Of a stretch of DNA of 41,151 bases, positions 18,248 through 27,724 are shown piece by piece. Source of the stretch: Gloeomargarita sp. SKYB120 (GTDB lineage: Bacteria > Cyanobacteriota > Cyanobacteriia > Gloeomargaritales > Gloeomargaritaceae); contig JANXAM010000023.1 of the NCBI GenBank assembly GCA_025062155.1, positions 1 to 41,151 of the forward strand. Reading direction: 5' to 3'. The position numbers and the translations under genes were made by a program. Numbering within the stretch: position 1 is the stretch's first letter; each line of letters begins with the position of its first letter. The notes under the pieces are model-generated. The model searched no databases and was not told where the DNA came from. It saw nothing but the letters and a program-made list of their open reading frames with translations.

Positions 18248-18457
18248 TCAGCCTTTGATGTAGACCACGTGGGCGCGATAGAGCAGAAAACTCTCCTGCT
18301 GACCCGTGACCAGCCGGAAATAGTGGGGGTCTTGCCAAACGATTTGACCGTGGAGAAGGTCGCCGGTCGTCAATTTCACTTCCACGCTAGTTTTGTCTTT
18401 GATAAATGCTTGTACCTGCCGCACGCTGGGCAAGCCGGTGTCCAATTCGTTGGTCAT
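18248..18457 (-). CDS. hfq: Cyanobacterial-type Hfq (Sm-like protein)
   Basis: Starting at the ATG at 18457 the product has 69 residues and begins MTNELDTGLPSVRQVQAFIK, closely matching the N-terminus I recall for cyanobacterial Hfq (SGLPSVRQVQ). The Sm1 part is VEVKLTTGDLLHGQIVWQD and the Sm2-like part SFLLYRAHVVYIKG. In Synechocystis the homologue lacks the canonical RNA-binding residues and acts with the pilus motor PilB1 in motility. That role is inferred only. The frame is open upstream, but conservation and the ATGA overlap with the preceding SPOR-like gene both point to this start. Confidence 0.9.
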   Translation of the reverse strand: MTNELDTGLPSVRQVQAFIKDKTSVEVKLTTGDLLHGQIVWQDPHYFRLVTGQQESFLLYRAHVVYIKG

Positions 18458-19206
18458 TGGGATTCCACCACCACTTGGAAACCGCGAGCACGCAGGTACT
18501 GCGCCAGTTGTTCCGCTCGGCTCCGCTCGTGGAACCGTCCCACCTGCCACAACAATTGCCCACGATACATAGCCCGGAACGCTTCGGGCACCAATTGCTT
18601 GAGGACCTCTTCCTTGTGGGCAGGAATGGCCGGTCGCACAAAAACTCGCACCGTAGGCCGGTGACTGGGCATGGTATTTTGCCGCAACGATTGCCAGGTG
18701 GCGATGCGCTCTAGGTCCCCCAGTTCACTGCTCTGAGCTGGCGGACTCAACACCATTTGCACCTGAGCGTCGCGCTGCGGGTTCACAGGTCCCACGACTT
18801 GGGCGGGCAATCCATTCTGTCGGAGCTGAGCCGCAAACTGTTCAGCTTCCTGAAGCGACTGAAAAACGCCTGTTTGCATAGCGATTTGCCCCTGATGTCG
18901 CACGGGAAACGCCTGGGGAGCCAGTTGCCGTAACACGTGCAGGCGAACCGGATGCATCCCCACCACCAACACGCGATAAGACTGCTCAGGATTCACCAGC
19001 GCCCCAGGGGCTGGCGGTAAAGGGCTGCCTTGACCAATGGGGGCCATGCCTGGAACCGGAAGCGGGCGATGCTGAGGAGGCACGGCGCGCCGCTGCTGGC
19101 GTTGTTGCCAATCCGCCGGCGGGGGTAATTGCGTACCCAACTGCGCGAAAACCGGCGTTGTCCAAAGCGTGAGTATCAAACCCAAACTTGGTAGTGTGTG
19201 TCGCAT
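18454..19206 (-). CDS. Exported protein with two SPOR-like repeats
   Basis: From the ATG at 19206 the 250-residue product has a signal peptide (LGLILTLWTTPVFA, cleavage before QLG near residue 21). A Pro/Gln-rich linker follows, then two related units. The first, near 77-155, has VHVLRQLAPQAFPVRHQGQI-like content then VFQSLQEAEQFAAQLRQNGL. The second, near 180-250, has VLKQLVPEAFRAMYRGQLLW then FHERSRAEQLAQYLRARGF. The G-x-F/A-E-x-A-x-x-L-R-x-G pattern is that of SPOR domains, which bind denuded peptidoglycan. The gene couples to hfq through ATGA at 18454-18457. Confidence 0.75.
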   Translation of the reverse strand: MRHTLPSLGLILTLWTTPVFAQLGTQLPPPADWQQRQQRRAVPPQHRPLPVPGMAPIGQGSPLPPAPGALVNPEQSYRVLVVGMHPVRLHVLRQLAPQAFPVRHQGQIAMQTGVFQSLQEAEQFAAQLRQNGLPAQVVGPVNPQRDAQVQMVLSPPAQSSELGDLERIATWQSLRQNTMPSHRPTVRVFVRPAIPAHKEEVLKQLVPEAFRAMYRGQLLWQVGRFHERSRAEQLAQYLRARGFQVVVESQ

Positions 19207-19412
19207 CGTTCCACTCTTCAGCTTGCAATGGTAGGCAAACACCTATAGGGATAACTTTGGGGTAAGCCAGTCTCGTATCTGTCCAAATCAAGCTGCGGCA
19301 AACCTTACCCCTGGGAGCGAATAGTTCAGCCAGCCTGACACCTTTACAATAAACAGGTTCGGCGGGGATGTCAACCCGCAGGCGGCTGTGCTTGAATAGG
19401 AAGCCGTTGGCC
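19207..19412. other. Divergent intergenic region between the SPOR-like gene and lnt
   Basis: The 206 bases hold the promoters of both neighbours. On the plus strand TACAAT at 19345-19350 is a reasonable -10 hexamer for lnt, but no good -35 stands at the normal distance. I see no repeat, tRNA or convincing small ORF here. Confidence 0.4.
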
Positions 19413-20903
19413 ATGGCAAAACAGCGGTTATCTCCCCTGCTTGTGGGGCTATCGGGACTGGCGCTGGGTGGAAGTCTGGGGGAAAGCTGGGCTTGGCCCT
19501 TGGCTTGGGTGGGACTGGTGCCCCTGTGGTGGGTGACGGAACGACGAGACGCCTGGAAATGGGGGATGCTCTGGGGTGCGGCTTACCACGGCGCGGCCTT
19601 GTCCTGGCTGGTGCACCTGCATCCCCTGACGTGGCTGGGCATTCCCTGGAGCCTGAGTTTGGTCATTGCCCTGGCCATCTGGCTGTTTGTGACGCTATGG
19701 GGCGCTGTGGGCGTTGGTCTCTGGGCGGGACTCACTAGCCGGGTGATACAACCCTGGGTGCGTTTATGGGTTGGCCTTGCCCTGTGGTGTGGGGGAGAAA
19801 CGCTAGCCACTCGCACCTGCCTGTGGTGGAGTACGCTGGCGCTCACCCAAAGTCCTGGCAATCCCACGTTTTTGCACTTGGGACAACTGTCTGGGCCGGT
19901 CACGCCGGTGGCCTGGCTGTTGCTGGTCAATGGGGTGCTGGCGTTGGCGATTCGCTATCCACTGCCAATCGTTTTACCCTTGGCGCTGGGGTTGTTTGGC
20001 CTGGGACACAGCCTGGGGTGGTTCTTGCAGGTGACGGCCCCGCCGGAAGGGTTTTTGGCGTCGCTCACCGTGGGCATTGTTCAACCCAACATCCCCAACC
20101 CCGTGCGGTTTACGTCCCAGGGGCAGGCGCAGATGCTGGAACGGTTACAGGCCGGTTATACCACCTTGGCGCAACGGGGAGCGGATATGGTGCTCACGCC
20201 GGAAGGGGCGCTAGGAGGGGAGTTTTCCCCCAATCATGCCTTGGTAGGGTTGGTGCAACGCTGGCGCATTCCCCTGGTGCTAGGAGCCTATGGGCGACGC
20301 CAGGGACGCTTGACCAACAGCTTGTTTGTTTTAGACGGGCACGGGCAGGTTGTCGGGCGCTACGACAAAGTAAAGATAGTGCCGCTGGGGGAATTTATCC
20401 CGGGGGAACGCTGGCTAGGGCCGTGGGTGCGGCGGATTTCCGCATTACCAGAATCCCAAACCCCTGGCCCCCTGTCCCAATCCGTCCAGACCAGGATGAG
20501 TCCCGTGATAGCCGGCATTTGTTACGACTCAGCGTTTGCGCCGGTGTTTCGGGAACAAGCGCGCCGGGGGGGCGAATGGATTCTCACAGCGGCCAACAAC
20601 GACCCCTATCCCCCCCGCATGATGCGCCAACACCAGGCTCAGGATGTCTTGCGCGCGATTGAGACCGACCGTTGGCTAGCACGGGCCACCAATACCGGCA
20701 TTTCTGGCGTCATTAGCCCCCGTGGTCGCATCGTTTGGCAAGCGCCGCCCCGTACAAACGTGGTACATTTGGCGCGTATTTACCGCCGTACCCACTTGAC
20801 GCCCTACGTCCGTTACGGGGATTGGTTAACGCCTCTGTTACTGGGAATCAGCGGTTTAAGCTGGTGCATGGACGGACGGTTGGCGCAGCCTAGAAACGGT
20901 TAG
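19413..20903 (+). CDS. lnt: Apolipoprotein N-acyltransferase
   Basis: It adds the third acyl chain to lipoproteins at the plasma membrane. The 496-residue product (start ATG 19413; the open frame reaches further upstream) has about seven N-terminal membrane helices, followed by a nitrilase-fold domain from about residue 220. The catalytic triad is visible as Glu264 in TPEGALGGEF, Lys319 in YDKVKIVPLGEFIPGE and Cys370 in AGICYDSAF. The downstream NNDPYPPRMMRQHQ and RWLARATNTGISGVISP are also typical. The next gene starts five bases after the stop. Confidence 0.95.
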   Translation: MAKQRLSPLLVGLSGLALGGSLGESWAWPLAWVGLVPLWWVTERRDAWKWGMLWGAAYHGAALSWLVHLHPLTWLGIPWSLSLVIALAIWLFVTLWGAVGVGLWAGLTSRVIQPWVRLWVGLALWCGGETLATRTCLWWSTLALTQSPGNPTFLHLGQLSGPVTPVAWLLLVNGVLALAIRYPLPIVLPLALGLFGLGHSLGWFLQVTAPPEGFLASLTVGIVQPNIPNPVRFTSQGQAQMLERLQAGYTTLAQRGADMVLTPEGALGGEFSPNHALVGLVQRWRIPLVLGAYGRRQGRLTNSLFVLDGHGQVVGRYDKVKIVPLGEFIPGERWLGPWVRRISALPESQTPGPLSQSVQTRMSPVIAGICYDSAFAPVFREQARRGGEWILTAANNDPYPPRMMRQHQAQDVLRAIETDRWLARATNTGISGVISPRGRIVWQAPPRTNVVHLARIYRRTHLTPYVRYGDWLTPLLLGISGLSWCMDGRLAQPRNG

Positions 20904-20908
20904 CGAAG

Positions 20909-22048
20909 ATGGATATTCACACCCAACGGCAGCATTTTCCGGCGTTGGCCAACAAAATCTACCTCAACTTTGGGGGGCAAGGGCCATTGCCAACGCCGGC
21001 GCTCACCGCTATGATGGCAGCCTATGAGCAGGGGCAAATCAAGGGGCCGTTTAGCCGGCAGGCATTGACCTGGGTAGAGGAACAAGAGCATCTGACCCGC
21101 CAGGCGTTTGCCCAGTGTTTGCAGGTGGCTGTTGCCGACATCACGTTAACCAGTTCCACCACCCAGGGCTGTGCGATTGTGCTGTGGGGATGGCCGTGGC
21201 GTGGGGGTGAGCATCTCCTGCTGAGCGACGGGGAACATCCCGGCGTGGTGGCGACCGTTGCCCAATTAGCCCAGCGCTTTGGTTTGACCTGGAGCACCTG
21301 TCCTCTGAGCGACCCAACCGCCGACCCCATCACCGTTCTGGAACAACACGTCCAACCCCACACGCGGATGCTGGTGCTCAGTCACGTGCTCTGGCATACA
21401 GGACAAGTCCTTCCCTTAACTGACATTGCCGCCTTCTGTCAGCAACGGGACATTCGCTTGCTCGTGGATGGGGCGCAATCGCTGGGGGTTTTGCCGTTGG
21501 ATTTAACGGGCGTGGATTTCTATGCCGCTACCGGGCACAAATGGCTGTGCGGCCCAGCAGGTTTGGGTGTTCTGTACATTCACCCGCAGTATCGGGATGT
21601 CATTCAACCCACCCATTGCGGCTGGCGGGGTTTACAGGGATTTCGGCAGCAGCGCCCGTGCTGGTCTGACGATGGTCAACGCCACGAGATTGCTACGACC
21701 GCTTGGGAACTGGGGGCTGGGTTACGGGCTAGTCTGGCGCTGCACGATGCCTGGGGAACTCCCGTTCAACGGTACGAGCGCCTGGTGCAACTGGCTCAAG
21801 ACCTCTGGCAGCAATTGGGTGACCTCCCCTACCTCACCCGCCTGTTGCCGGAACCGCCCCGTTGCGGCCTTGTGAGTTTCCGTCACGCTTCGGTTCCACC
21901 AGAAACACTCGCCCAGCAATTGGAACAGCGAAACATCCTCGTGCGGTCGGTGGCTGCGGGTAATTGTGTACGGGCGTCTATCCACTATCTCACCGACCAG
22001 GACGAACTCACTCAGTTAGTGCGGGCGCTCAAGGAACTACAGGGATGA
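20909..22048 (+). CDS. L-cysteine/cystine lyase (C-DES), class V aminotransferase fold
   Basis: It is a PLP enzyme that cleaves cystine, or cysteine, to persulfide, pyruvate and ammonia, and can supply sulfur for iron-sulfur cluster assembly. The 379-residue product has [15 protein letters not shown] near residues 18-32, a start characteristic of the C-DES group rather than IscS or SufS. The cofactor Asp/Gln pair is in [14 protein letters not shown] and the PLP lysine in [20 protein letters not shown]. There is no IscS-type active-site Cys loop. A general class V aminotransferase annotation would be the cautious alternative. The final 12 bases overlap the psbJ 3' end. Confidence 0.85.
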   Translation: MDIHTQRQHFPALANKIYLNFGGQGPLPTPALTAMMAAYEQGQIKGPFSRQALTWVEEQEHLTRQAFAQCLQVAVADITLTSSTTQGCAIVLWGWPWRGGEHLLLSDGEHPGVVATVAQLAQRFGLTWSTCPLSDPTADPITVLEQHVQPHTRMLVLSHVLWHTGQVLPLTDIAAFCQQRDIRLLVDGAQSLGVLPLDLTGVDFYAATGHKWLCGPAGLGVLYIHPQYRDVIQPTHCGWRGLQGFRQQRPCWSDDGQRHEIATTAWELGAGLRASLALHDAWGTPVQRYERLVQLAQDLWQQLGDLPYLTRLLPEPPRCGLVSFRHASVPPETLAQQLEQRNILVRSVAAGNCVRASIHYLTDQDELTQLVRALKELQG

Positions 22049-22159
22049 GCCGATGCCCACGTAAGACCCCCAGAAAAACAGCCCCACCAGCGCAATCACG
22101 CCAATTCCGACTACTGTGCCCACTAACCACAGGGGAATGCGGCCCGAAGACATGTTCAT
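22037..22159 (-). CDS. psbJ: Photosystem II reaction center protein J
   Basis: This 40-residue thylakoid membrane protein affects electron flow from QA to QB and PSII assembly. It starts [20 protein letters not shown] and has one helix (about 9-33), ending YVGIGSSL, as in other PsbJ. The start ATG at 22159 is preceded by GGGAGGTGA six bases upstream. It is the last gene of psbE-F-L-J. Its stop lies inside the 3' end of the convergent cysteine/cystine lyase gene (12-base overlap). Confidence 0.95.
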   Translation of the reverse strand: MNMSSGRIPLWLVGTVVGIGVIALVGLFFWGSYVGIGSSL

Positions 22160-22194
22160 TTTTGCTCACCTCCCAACAACAGCCTTGGTTGCCA

Positions 22195-22311
22195 TTAGTT
22201 GAAGAAATAGCTAGAGAACAGAATCGCCAGCACAAAAATCAACAACAACCCCAGAAACAGGGATGTCCGATTTAACTCCACGGGCTGGGTATTGGGATTT
22301 TTACCCGTCAT
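22195..22311 (-). CDS. psbL: Photosystem II reaction center protein L
   Basis: This 38-residue single-helix PSII subunit sits at the monomer interface near QA. The sequence begins [20 protein letters not shown] and ends in the conserved SSYFFN. The start ATG at 22311 has GGGAGG seven bases upstream. It lies 12 bases after psbF and 35 bases before psbJ in the same transcript. Confidence 0.96.
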   Translation of the reverse strand: MTGKNPNTQPVELNRTSLFLGLLLIFVLAILFSSYFFN

Positions 22312-22323
22312 GGTCAAACCTCC

Positions 22324-22458
22324 CTAACGACGAATAAATTGCATCGCGGCGATGGCACCCAAGAAAAACACCGTGGGAATCGCCAAGGTGTGTACCGCCA
22401 ACCACCGCACGGTGAAAACAGGGTAAGAGACTGGTTCGTTCGGACGATTGGTCGTCAT
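22324..22458 (-). CDS. psbF: Cytochrome b559 subunit beta
   Basis: This 44-residue PSII subunit shares the b559 heme with PsbE. The heme-ligand His23 lies in [20 protein letters not shown], and the protein ends QFIRR as in other PsbF. The ATG at 22458 overlaps the psbE stop by four bases (ATGA), giving translational coupling and balanced alpha/beta synthesis. An AGGAG sequence lies nine bases upstream. Confidence 0.97.
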   Translation of the reverse strand: MTTNRPNEPVSYPVFTVRWLAVHTLAIPTVFFLGAIAAMQFIRR

Positions 22459-22718
22459 TGCTTCGCTCCTAACTGTTGTTCAAAGGCTTCGATTTGTTGC
22501 CGTGCTTCATAGCGTTGAGTCACGACCGGCGGTTTTTCCTGCGCAGGTGCGAAATAGCTATCGGGGCGCGGCGTACCGAACACATCGTAGGCCAGGCCCG
22601 TACTGACAAACAACCAACCCGCGATAAACAGCGCCGGAATCGTAATGCTGTGGATGACCCAGTAACGGACACTGGTGATAATGTCCGCAAAGGGGCGTTC
22701 TCCCGTGCTACCAGCCAT
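22455..22718 (-). CDS. psbE: Cytochrome b559 subunit alpha
   Basis: This PSII core heme subunit is needed for PSII assembly. The 87-residue product has the heme ligand His23 in [19 protein letters not shown] and the lumenal [16 protein letters not shown]. The ATG at 22718 follows AGGAGG at nine bases. The C-terminus is slightly longer than in many PsbE and ends in a Gln-rich helix. The upstream holA stop is only 47 bases away, so a psbE promoter must overlap the end of holA or the transcript continues from it. Confidence 0.97.
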   Translation of the reverse strand: MAGSTGERPFADIITSVRYWVIHSITIPALFIAGWLFVSTGLAYDVFGTPRPDSYFAPAQEKPPVVTQRYEARQQIEAFEQQLGAKQ

Positions 22719-22765
22719 CGAACCAACCTCCTCTCAAGGATGCGTTTCCACGTGTCGAACTGCTT

Positions 22766-23767
22766 CTATTGTGCCGGTAAACGCCCCCGACTGTACAGGC
22801 GACATAGGGAAATAATCAGGCCAGGCACGAGAACCGCCGGCGATGCGCCCTGCTTGATCCCCATCTCCAGCCGCCACAGGAGTTCTAACGTTTGCGTCAA
22901 CGTCGCTAGCGGCACACCCTGCACTTCTTTGACCAAGAAATACAAGCGTTTGGGGTTGCCCAAGTTGGTCATTGCGGCGACTTTTTCCGGTGTCACGTGC
23001 GGGTCTATTTGGGACAACTTCACCCACAACCACAAGCGGAATTGACTCACCAGCGTCGCCGTGATCCGCAGCGGGGGTTCCGCCATCGCCAGTAGGTCGT
23101 GCCATAGCTGGAGCGCCTTCTCCACGTGACCTTGCCGGATGGCTTGCGCCAGGGCCAGGCTGGTTTGAGTGGTGGGGGGCACCAGGGGTTGAATTTCCGC
23201 CGCTTGCAAGGGACGGGGGTCCTCCGGTCGCAACAGGGCAATTTTCTGCAACTCCTGCTCCAGGCGATAACGGTCGTTGCCCACTGCTGCGACTAGGTAA
23301 TTCACTGCGGCTTCGCTCAGCGCGACCGGAATTTCTGCGGCCATTTCCCGCACCATCTGGGCCAATTCCTCGGTTTTCCAAGGGGGAATCGGGTTGAATT
23401 CTCTGACCACGCCATATCTTTGAAACAACTGGCCCAGGGGCGATTTAGTAGGTAACGGGTTGGCGTTGGTAAAGAGCACATGGGAGCTATCGGGTAAATG
23501 GGGAATTGTGTCTAGCAAAAGTTCTAGTAATTCGTCAGGGCATTGACTCCCCAGCGGCGCATCTGTAATCCAGGTCAACCGGCCACCGGTGCCAAAGGGC
23601 AAGGTGCGACTTTCCGCCAGCGCATTTTCTATCGCTTCTAGAGAATCACCCGCGACTTTTTGATAGTTAAAACTCAGCCAGTTCGGGTCAACTACCTGCT
23701 GGACCAAACGCTGGACTGCTCGCTGAATTTGATGCGTATCGTCCCCCCAGTAGTAATAGACCGGCAT
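22766..23767 (-). CDS. holA: DNA polymerase III subunit delta
   Basis: It is the clamp-loader subunit that opens the beta clamp. The 333-residue product starts MPVYYYWGDDTHQIQRAVQR. This is the HolA-type beginning (short strand, then the aromatic/acidic turn and helix). The AAA-like domain I follows and a helical collar domain lies in the last 110 residues (for example TSLALAQAIRQGHVEKALQL, typical of delta). There is no Walker A, as expected for delta. The ATG at 23767 lies two bases after the cruP stop. It precedes psbE on the same strand. Confidence 0.9.
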   Translation of the reverse strand: MPVYYYWGDDTHQIQRAVQRLVQQVVDPNWLSFNYQKVAGDSLEAIENALAESRTLPFGTGGRLTWITDAPLGSQCPDELLELLLDTIPHLPDSSHVLFTNANPLPTKSPLGQLFQRYGVVREFNPIPPWKTEELAQMVREMAAEIPVALSEAAVNYLVAAVGNDRYRLEQELQKIALLRPEDPRPLQAAEIQPLVPPTTQTSLALAQAIRQGHVEKALQLWHDLLAMAEPPLRITATLVSQFRLWLWVKLSQIDPHVTPEKVAAMTNLGNPKRLYFLVKEVQGVPLATLTQTLELLWRLEMGIKQGASPAVLVPGLIISLCRLYSRGRLPAQ

Positions 23768-23769
23768 GG

Positions 23770-25350
23770 TTATGTCTCTCGATAATCCAACCCGCTACCG
23801 TAGCGATATTGTTCTCGTCGCCGCGCTTGCCAATAGTTTTCTGCTTTATGGGTAGGAGCGTGCTGGGCCAAGAAGGTATAGAGCGCCAGCATCCCGTAAT
23901 GCCCCGTCCAATCCACCAGTGAACCAAGGCCTAAACGTTGCATCACACGCAGGATTAAACCCGGATTTTGGCGCATCATTCCCAGCAGGATGTGACTCAA
24001 ACTTGAAAACTGGATGACATCTTGCAAAAAGGGTTTCATCACCGCATCGCCGGCTGCAGCCATCACCTCAAACGCCGTTCCCAAAACTTCATTCACTTCA
24101 TTGGGGGCCATATCGGCAGCGAGCGGCACCCGCATCACCTGTTGAAACAGCCATGTCACCGACAGATTGGGTTGATAGGGTTGCAATAAACGCAAACTAT
24201 CGCGGTCTAGCGCGTCCCACTGCAAGGCCTCCGCAATGCCCTGGACCAAGCGGCGCAGATGACGCAAAAATGTCCCAAATCCCCCAAAACTTAAGGGTGA
24301 CTGCATCCCACTGCTATCGCCGACCGGCAAGATACGGGGCCAATGACTCCCCAAGGGACTGCGGCGATAACTCGGGAAAAACCCAAACACAAACCGTTGC
24401 CAGGTTAACTGCTCTAAATCCACCCCCTGATAGGCCGGCAACTGCTCAAAATAAGTGGCAAATAAATCGGTTAAGGCCGGGCGCTGGGGATGGCAATCCA
24501 CATAGGTAAACAGATACGTCGTGCGACCATCCTGGGCCGGAAACGCCTCCCAAAAATACTGGCAATGGTTAATGATAGGCGTAGTTGTGGCCATTAAGTC
24601 ACCATATTCCCTGGCCGGAAAACCTTGAGCGCATCCCCCAACCACGAGACAAATGCCATCCGGTTTTTCGCCCCGTCGTGCCAGTTGGGTCAAGGGGGAA
24701 AAATGCCCCATCATGTCAATCAACAACCGGCCAGTGTAGTGGGATTGGGCCGTGATCACTTTAACTCCGTCTGGGGCAATTTCAATCGCTTGAATAGCTT
24801 GATGTTCACCAATGTAGCCCCCGTTATCTGCAAACTTTTGTTTGCATATCTCCAGCAGTAGATCCGGCCGCACCCCCAGATTCAGCACATCCCGTGTCCA
24901 CCACTCCCCCACCTGATGCAACGCGATGCGCACCGGGTTATATTCCGTGACAATGACCTGGGTCAATTCGGCTGGGGTGAGCAGTTCCAAGTCCACTAAA
25001 ACCTGCAATTCCACCCGCGAGATATTCCACTCTTGGCGTCGTCCTTGCACCGGTCCCCGTTCCAGCAGCGCCACCCGATACCCCCGTCGCCGCAAACCCC
25101 ACGCCAGCAACAACCCCAGCGTGCCACCGGCCACTACCACGTCCCAATCCACCGGCCCGACAGCATTGGCCGTCTCCGTGACCTGAATCGCTGGACGTCC
25201 GACTTGCCAAGTGCCTTTGCCAGCGCCGCCCACGGGTATTGCTTGCATTGCCTGTCCCTGGCGCAGGGCCGCCCATGCCCGTTCCGCCCGTTGCAACTGT
25301 TGCCAAAGGTCGTCGGAAACCTGGCGCAATCGTGCTTCAACCTGCTGCAC
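23770..25350 (-). CDS. cruP: CruP-type lycopene cyclase homologue (FAD-dependent)
   Basis: The 526-residue flavoprotein has a Rossmann FAD motif in DVVVAGGTLGLLLAWGLRRR near residue 70-90, where the usual GxGxxG reads GGTLG as in CruP of plants and cyanobacteria. It continues with EWNISRVELQVLVDLELLT and DVLNLGVRPDLLLE, also CruP hallmarks. LPVGDSSGMQSPLSFGGFG is the second flavin motif. CruP is a paralogue of the lycopene cyclase CruA; its cyclase activity is weak or disputed and a photoprotective role has been proposed. The start codon is GTG at 25350. It lies between trpC (22 bases) and holA (2 bases). Confidence 0.85.
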   Translation of the reverse strand: MQQVEARLRQVSDDLWQQLQRAERAWAALRQGQAMQAIPVGGAGKGTWQVGRPAIQVTETANAVGPVDWDVVVAGGTLGLLLAWGLRRRGYRVALLERGPVQGRRQEWNISRVELQVLVDLELLTPAELTQVIVTEYNPVRIALHQVGEWWTRDVLNLGVRPDLLLEICKQKFADNGGYIGEHQAIQAIEIAPDGVKVITAQSHYTGRLLIDMMGHFSPLTQLARRGEKPDGICLVVGGCAQGFPAREYGDLMATTTPIINHCQYFWEAFPAQDGRTTYLFTYVDCHPQRPALTDLFATYFEQLPAYQGVDLEQLTWQRFVFGFFPSYRRSPLGSHWPRILPVGDSSGMQSPLSFGGFGTFLRHLRRLVQGIAEALQWDALDRDSLRLLQPYQPNLSVTWLFQQVMRVPLAADMAPNEVNEVLGTAFEVMAAAGDAVMKPFLQDVIQFSSLSHILLGMMRQNPGLILRVMQRLGLGSLVDWTGHYGMLALYTFLAQHAPTHKAENYWQARRREQYRYGSGLDYRET

Positions 25351-25372
25351 GGCTGTAGGGAAAAAACCGGCT

Positions 25373-26272
25373 CTATTCTAACGACTCGTCAACCCCCGTG
25401 AGCAAATGCCGCACCGCCTGTTCCACATCCGGTTGTTTCATCAAAGATTCCCCCACCAAAATGGCGTGAGCGCCGGCGTGTTTGACCCGTAAAACATCCG
25501 CTGGCGTATGGATACCCGATTCACTCACAATAACTATCTCGCGCTCTTGCAGGGCAGTTAATTTTTGTGCCAATAGCGTTTCGGTCACCTGCAAATCCGT
25601 GTGAAAGTCCTGCAAATTGCGATTGTTGATACCTACCAAACGCACCCCTGGAATTTGCAGCACCCGCTCCAATTCCCCCAGCGTATGCACCTCCACCAGC
25701 GCCGTCATCCCCAACCCCTGAACGATTCGCAAAAAATACCGCAAATCCTGGTCCGATAGGATGGCCGCAATCAGTAAAACAGCATCCGCCCCATGACACC
25801 GGGCCAGGTAGATTTGGTAGGGATAAAGGATAAATTCCTTGCACAACAACGGCAGCGAAACCACCTGGCGAATTTGCCGCAAATACTCCCAACTACCCTG
25901 GAAAAATTCCTGGTCGGTTAGCACTGATAAACAACGAGCACCAGCGCGGGCGTAGGCTTGGGCAATGGCGACTGGGTCAAAATCAGCGCGAATCACCCCT
26001 TTGCTGGGCGATGCCTTTTTCACTTCGGCAATTAGCGCGGGATGGGGGGGAGATTGCAACGCGGCTAAAAAATCACGGGGTGGGGGCGCGGTCAAGACTT
26101 GCTTTTGCAACTCCGGTAGGGGCGTCTGTTCCCGCAGCCGTTCCACCTCGGCCTCCTTGGCCCAGACAATCGCTTCCAGGATGTTTTGGGCACGGGCGTC
26201 TGGGTCGTTCAAGTGATACCCCAAGCGAGCCAACTGTTGCGAAAACGGCGCATTGCGACGAACCGGCGTCAT
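25373..26272 (-). CDS. trpC: Indole-3-glycerol-phosphate synthase
   Basis: It makes indole-3-glycerol phosphate in tryptophan synthesis. The 299-residue TIM-barrel enzyme has the catalytic lysine in [67 protein letters not shown] and [13 protein letters not shown], all standard TrpC blocks. An N-terminal extension of about 30 residues is usual in cyanobacteria. The ATG at 26272 overlaps the lpdA stop by four bases (ATGA). Confidence 0.96.
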   Translation of the reverse strand: MTPVRRNAPFSQQLARLGYHLNDPDARAQNILEAIVWAKEAEVERLREQTPLPELQKQVLTAPPPRDFLAALQSPPHPALIAEVKKASPSKGVIRADFDPVAIAQAYARAGARCLSVLTDQEFFQGSWEYLRQIRQVVSLPLLCKEFILYPYQIYLARCHGADAVLLIAAILSDQDLRYFLRIVQGLGMTALVEVHTLGELERVLQIPGVRLVGINNRNLQDFHTDLQVTETLLAQKLTALQEREIVIVSESGIHTPADVLRVKHAGAHAILVGESLMKQPDVEQAVRHLLTGVDESLE

Positions 26273-27711
26273 GGTTGATGGCGTGATTTCATGACATCTA
26301 AACTTGCCCGCTTAAACGCTTCGTCCAACACCTCGGTGAGCGTGGGATGGGTATGCACAATGTCTGCGAGTTGATGCACAGGCGTTTGGGTGGCAATGGC
26401 CGCTGCCGCTTCCTGGATCAAATCCGCCGCGTGTGGCCCAATCACATGCACCCCCAACAGTTCCCCCGTATCGGGCCGGTAAATCACTTTCGCTAACCCC
26501 TCCGCTTCCCCCTCGGCAATCGCTTTGGAATTGGCCTTGAAATAACTGCGCACCGCCTTGACCGGGAATTGTTCTCTTTCCCCTAATTCCTGCGCCTGCG
26601 GTTCCGTCAAGCCCACGAAACTGATTTCGGGATGGGTAAAGGCCGCCGCGGGAATCGCCCGGTAGTTCACCGTTTTACTGGCCCCGACCATGTTTTCCAC
26701 CGCCACCCGTCCTTGGGCTGCCGCCGCGTGGGCCAGCATCATCGTCCCAATCGCATCCCCAATCGCCCACAAGGTGGGAATTGGCTCCCCATTTTTCAAT
26801 ACATTAAAGTGTTCATTCACCGGAATAAAACCGCGTTTGTGGCGCTCGATGCCCAGGTTTTCTAGGCCTAGATTGTCTGTAGCCGGCAAGCGTCCTGTCG
26901 CCACTAGCGCTGCATCCACTTCCAGGACTTCTTTGAGTTCTTTGGTCTGGGCGTCGGCCAGTTCCACCACCACTGGGCGTCCCGGCGTGATTTTTTGGGC
27001 CAGCATCCCCACACGGGTGTCCACATCGCGCTCCTCCAGTAGCACCCGTTGCGCCAGGCGGGCAATATCCGGGTCAAAGGTGGGCATCAGGCGGTCGAGC
27101 GCTTCAATCATCGTCACTTCGCACCCCAGCGCCGTGTAAATGTCGGCAAATTCCAGCCCGATGTAACCGCTGCCGATGATGGCAATCCACGGGGGCAACC
27201 ACCGCAGTTGCAGCGCGTCATCACTGGTGAAGACCGTTTCGTGGTCAATCTCAATCCCCGGCGGCACCCAGGGGTAGGAACCGGTAGCCAGCAACACATG
27301 CCGAGCGGTCACCACCGTCTCTTGCCCCCCTTGGGTCACGCTTACCTTTTGCGGTTCCAGCACCTTTCCCCAGCCGTGCAGTATGGTGACGCCCAGCCGT
27401 TCTAGCGAGCGTGTCAAATCCCCCCGAATTTTCGTTACGATTTGCTGAGCGTGCTGTGCCATCCCTTCCCGGTCGACCTGCACCTGGGATACGGAAATCC
27501 CCAGCGCTTTTAGGGTCTGGGCATCCTGCAATTGCCGTAACCGTCCCGCCGCCGCCAGCAACGCCTTGGATGGAATACAGCCGCGGTTGACGCAGGTGCC
27601 CCCCATCTCGGCAACTTCTACAATGGCCGTCTTTAGGCCCAGTTCCACCGCCCGCAGAGCCGCCCCATGACCGCCGACACCGGCGCCGATAATTACCAGG
27701 TCAAAGTCCAT
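26269..27711 (-). CDS. lpdA: Dihydrolipoyl dehydrogenase (E3)
   Basis: It is the flavoprotein E3 of the pyruvate dehydrogenase complex and glycine decarboxylase. The start is the ATG at 27711 (the frame is open upstream but the protein begins [20 protein letters not shown]), giving 480 residues. The redox disulfide is Cys40/Cys45 in [16 protein letters not shown]. The NAD-binding motif is [15 protein letters not shown], and the C-terminal catalytic dyad is in [14 protein letters not shown]. The longer spacing before the first Cys and the CVNRGC sequence match the cyanobacterial/plastid E3 type. It lies 13 bases after the AspH-like gene and is coupled to trpC. Confidence 0.95.
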   Translation of the reverse strand: MDFDLVIIGAGVGGHGAALRAVELGLKTAIVEVAEMGGTCVNRGCIPSKALLAAAGRLRQLQDAQTLKALGISVSQVQVDREGMAQHAQQIVTKIRGDLTRSLERLGVTILHGWGKVLEPQKVSVTQGGQETVVTARHVLLATGSYPWVPPGIEIDHETVFTSDDALQLRWLPPWIAIIGSGYIGLEFADIYTALGCEVTMIEALDRLMPTFDPDIARLAQRVLLEERDVDTRVGMLAQKITPGRPVVVELADAQTKELKEVLEVDAALVATGRLPATDNLGLENLGIERHKRGFIPVNEHFNVLKNGEPIPTLWAIGDAIGTMMLAHAAAAQGRVAVENMVGASKTVNYRAIPAAAFTHPEISFVGLTEPQAQELGEREQFPVKAVRSYFKANSKAIAEGEAEGLAKVIYRPDTGELLGVHVIGPHAADLIQEAAAAIATQTPVHQLADIVHTHPTLTEVLDEAFKRASLDVMKSRHQP

Positions 27712-27724
27712 AACCTCTATTTTC

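Noticed and set aside
19766-20662. 298-codon plus-strand ORF inside lnt
   Set aside because: It is an alternative frame of lnt, which has an intact catalytic triad; GC-rich codons keep the second frame open.
22734-23381. 215-codon minus-strand ORF antisense to nothing but inside holA
   Set aside because: Low-complexity Gly/Arg/Pro composition and complete overlap with holA in another frame mark it as a shadow.
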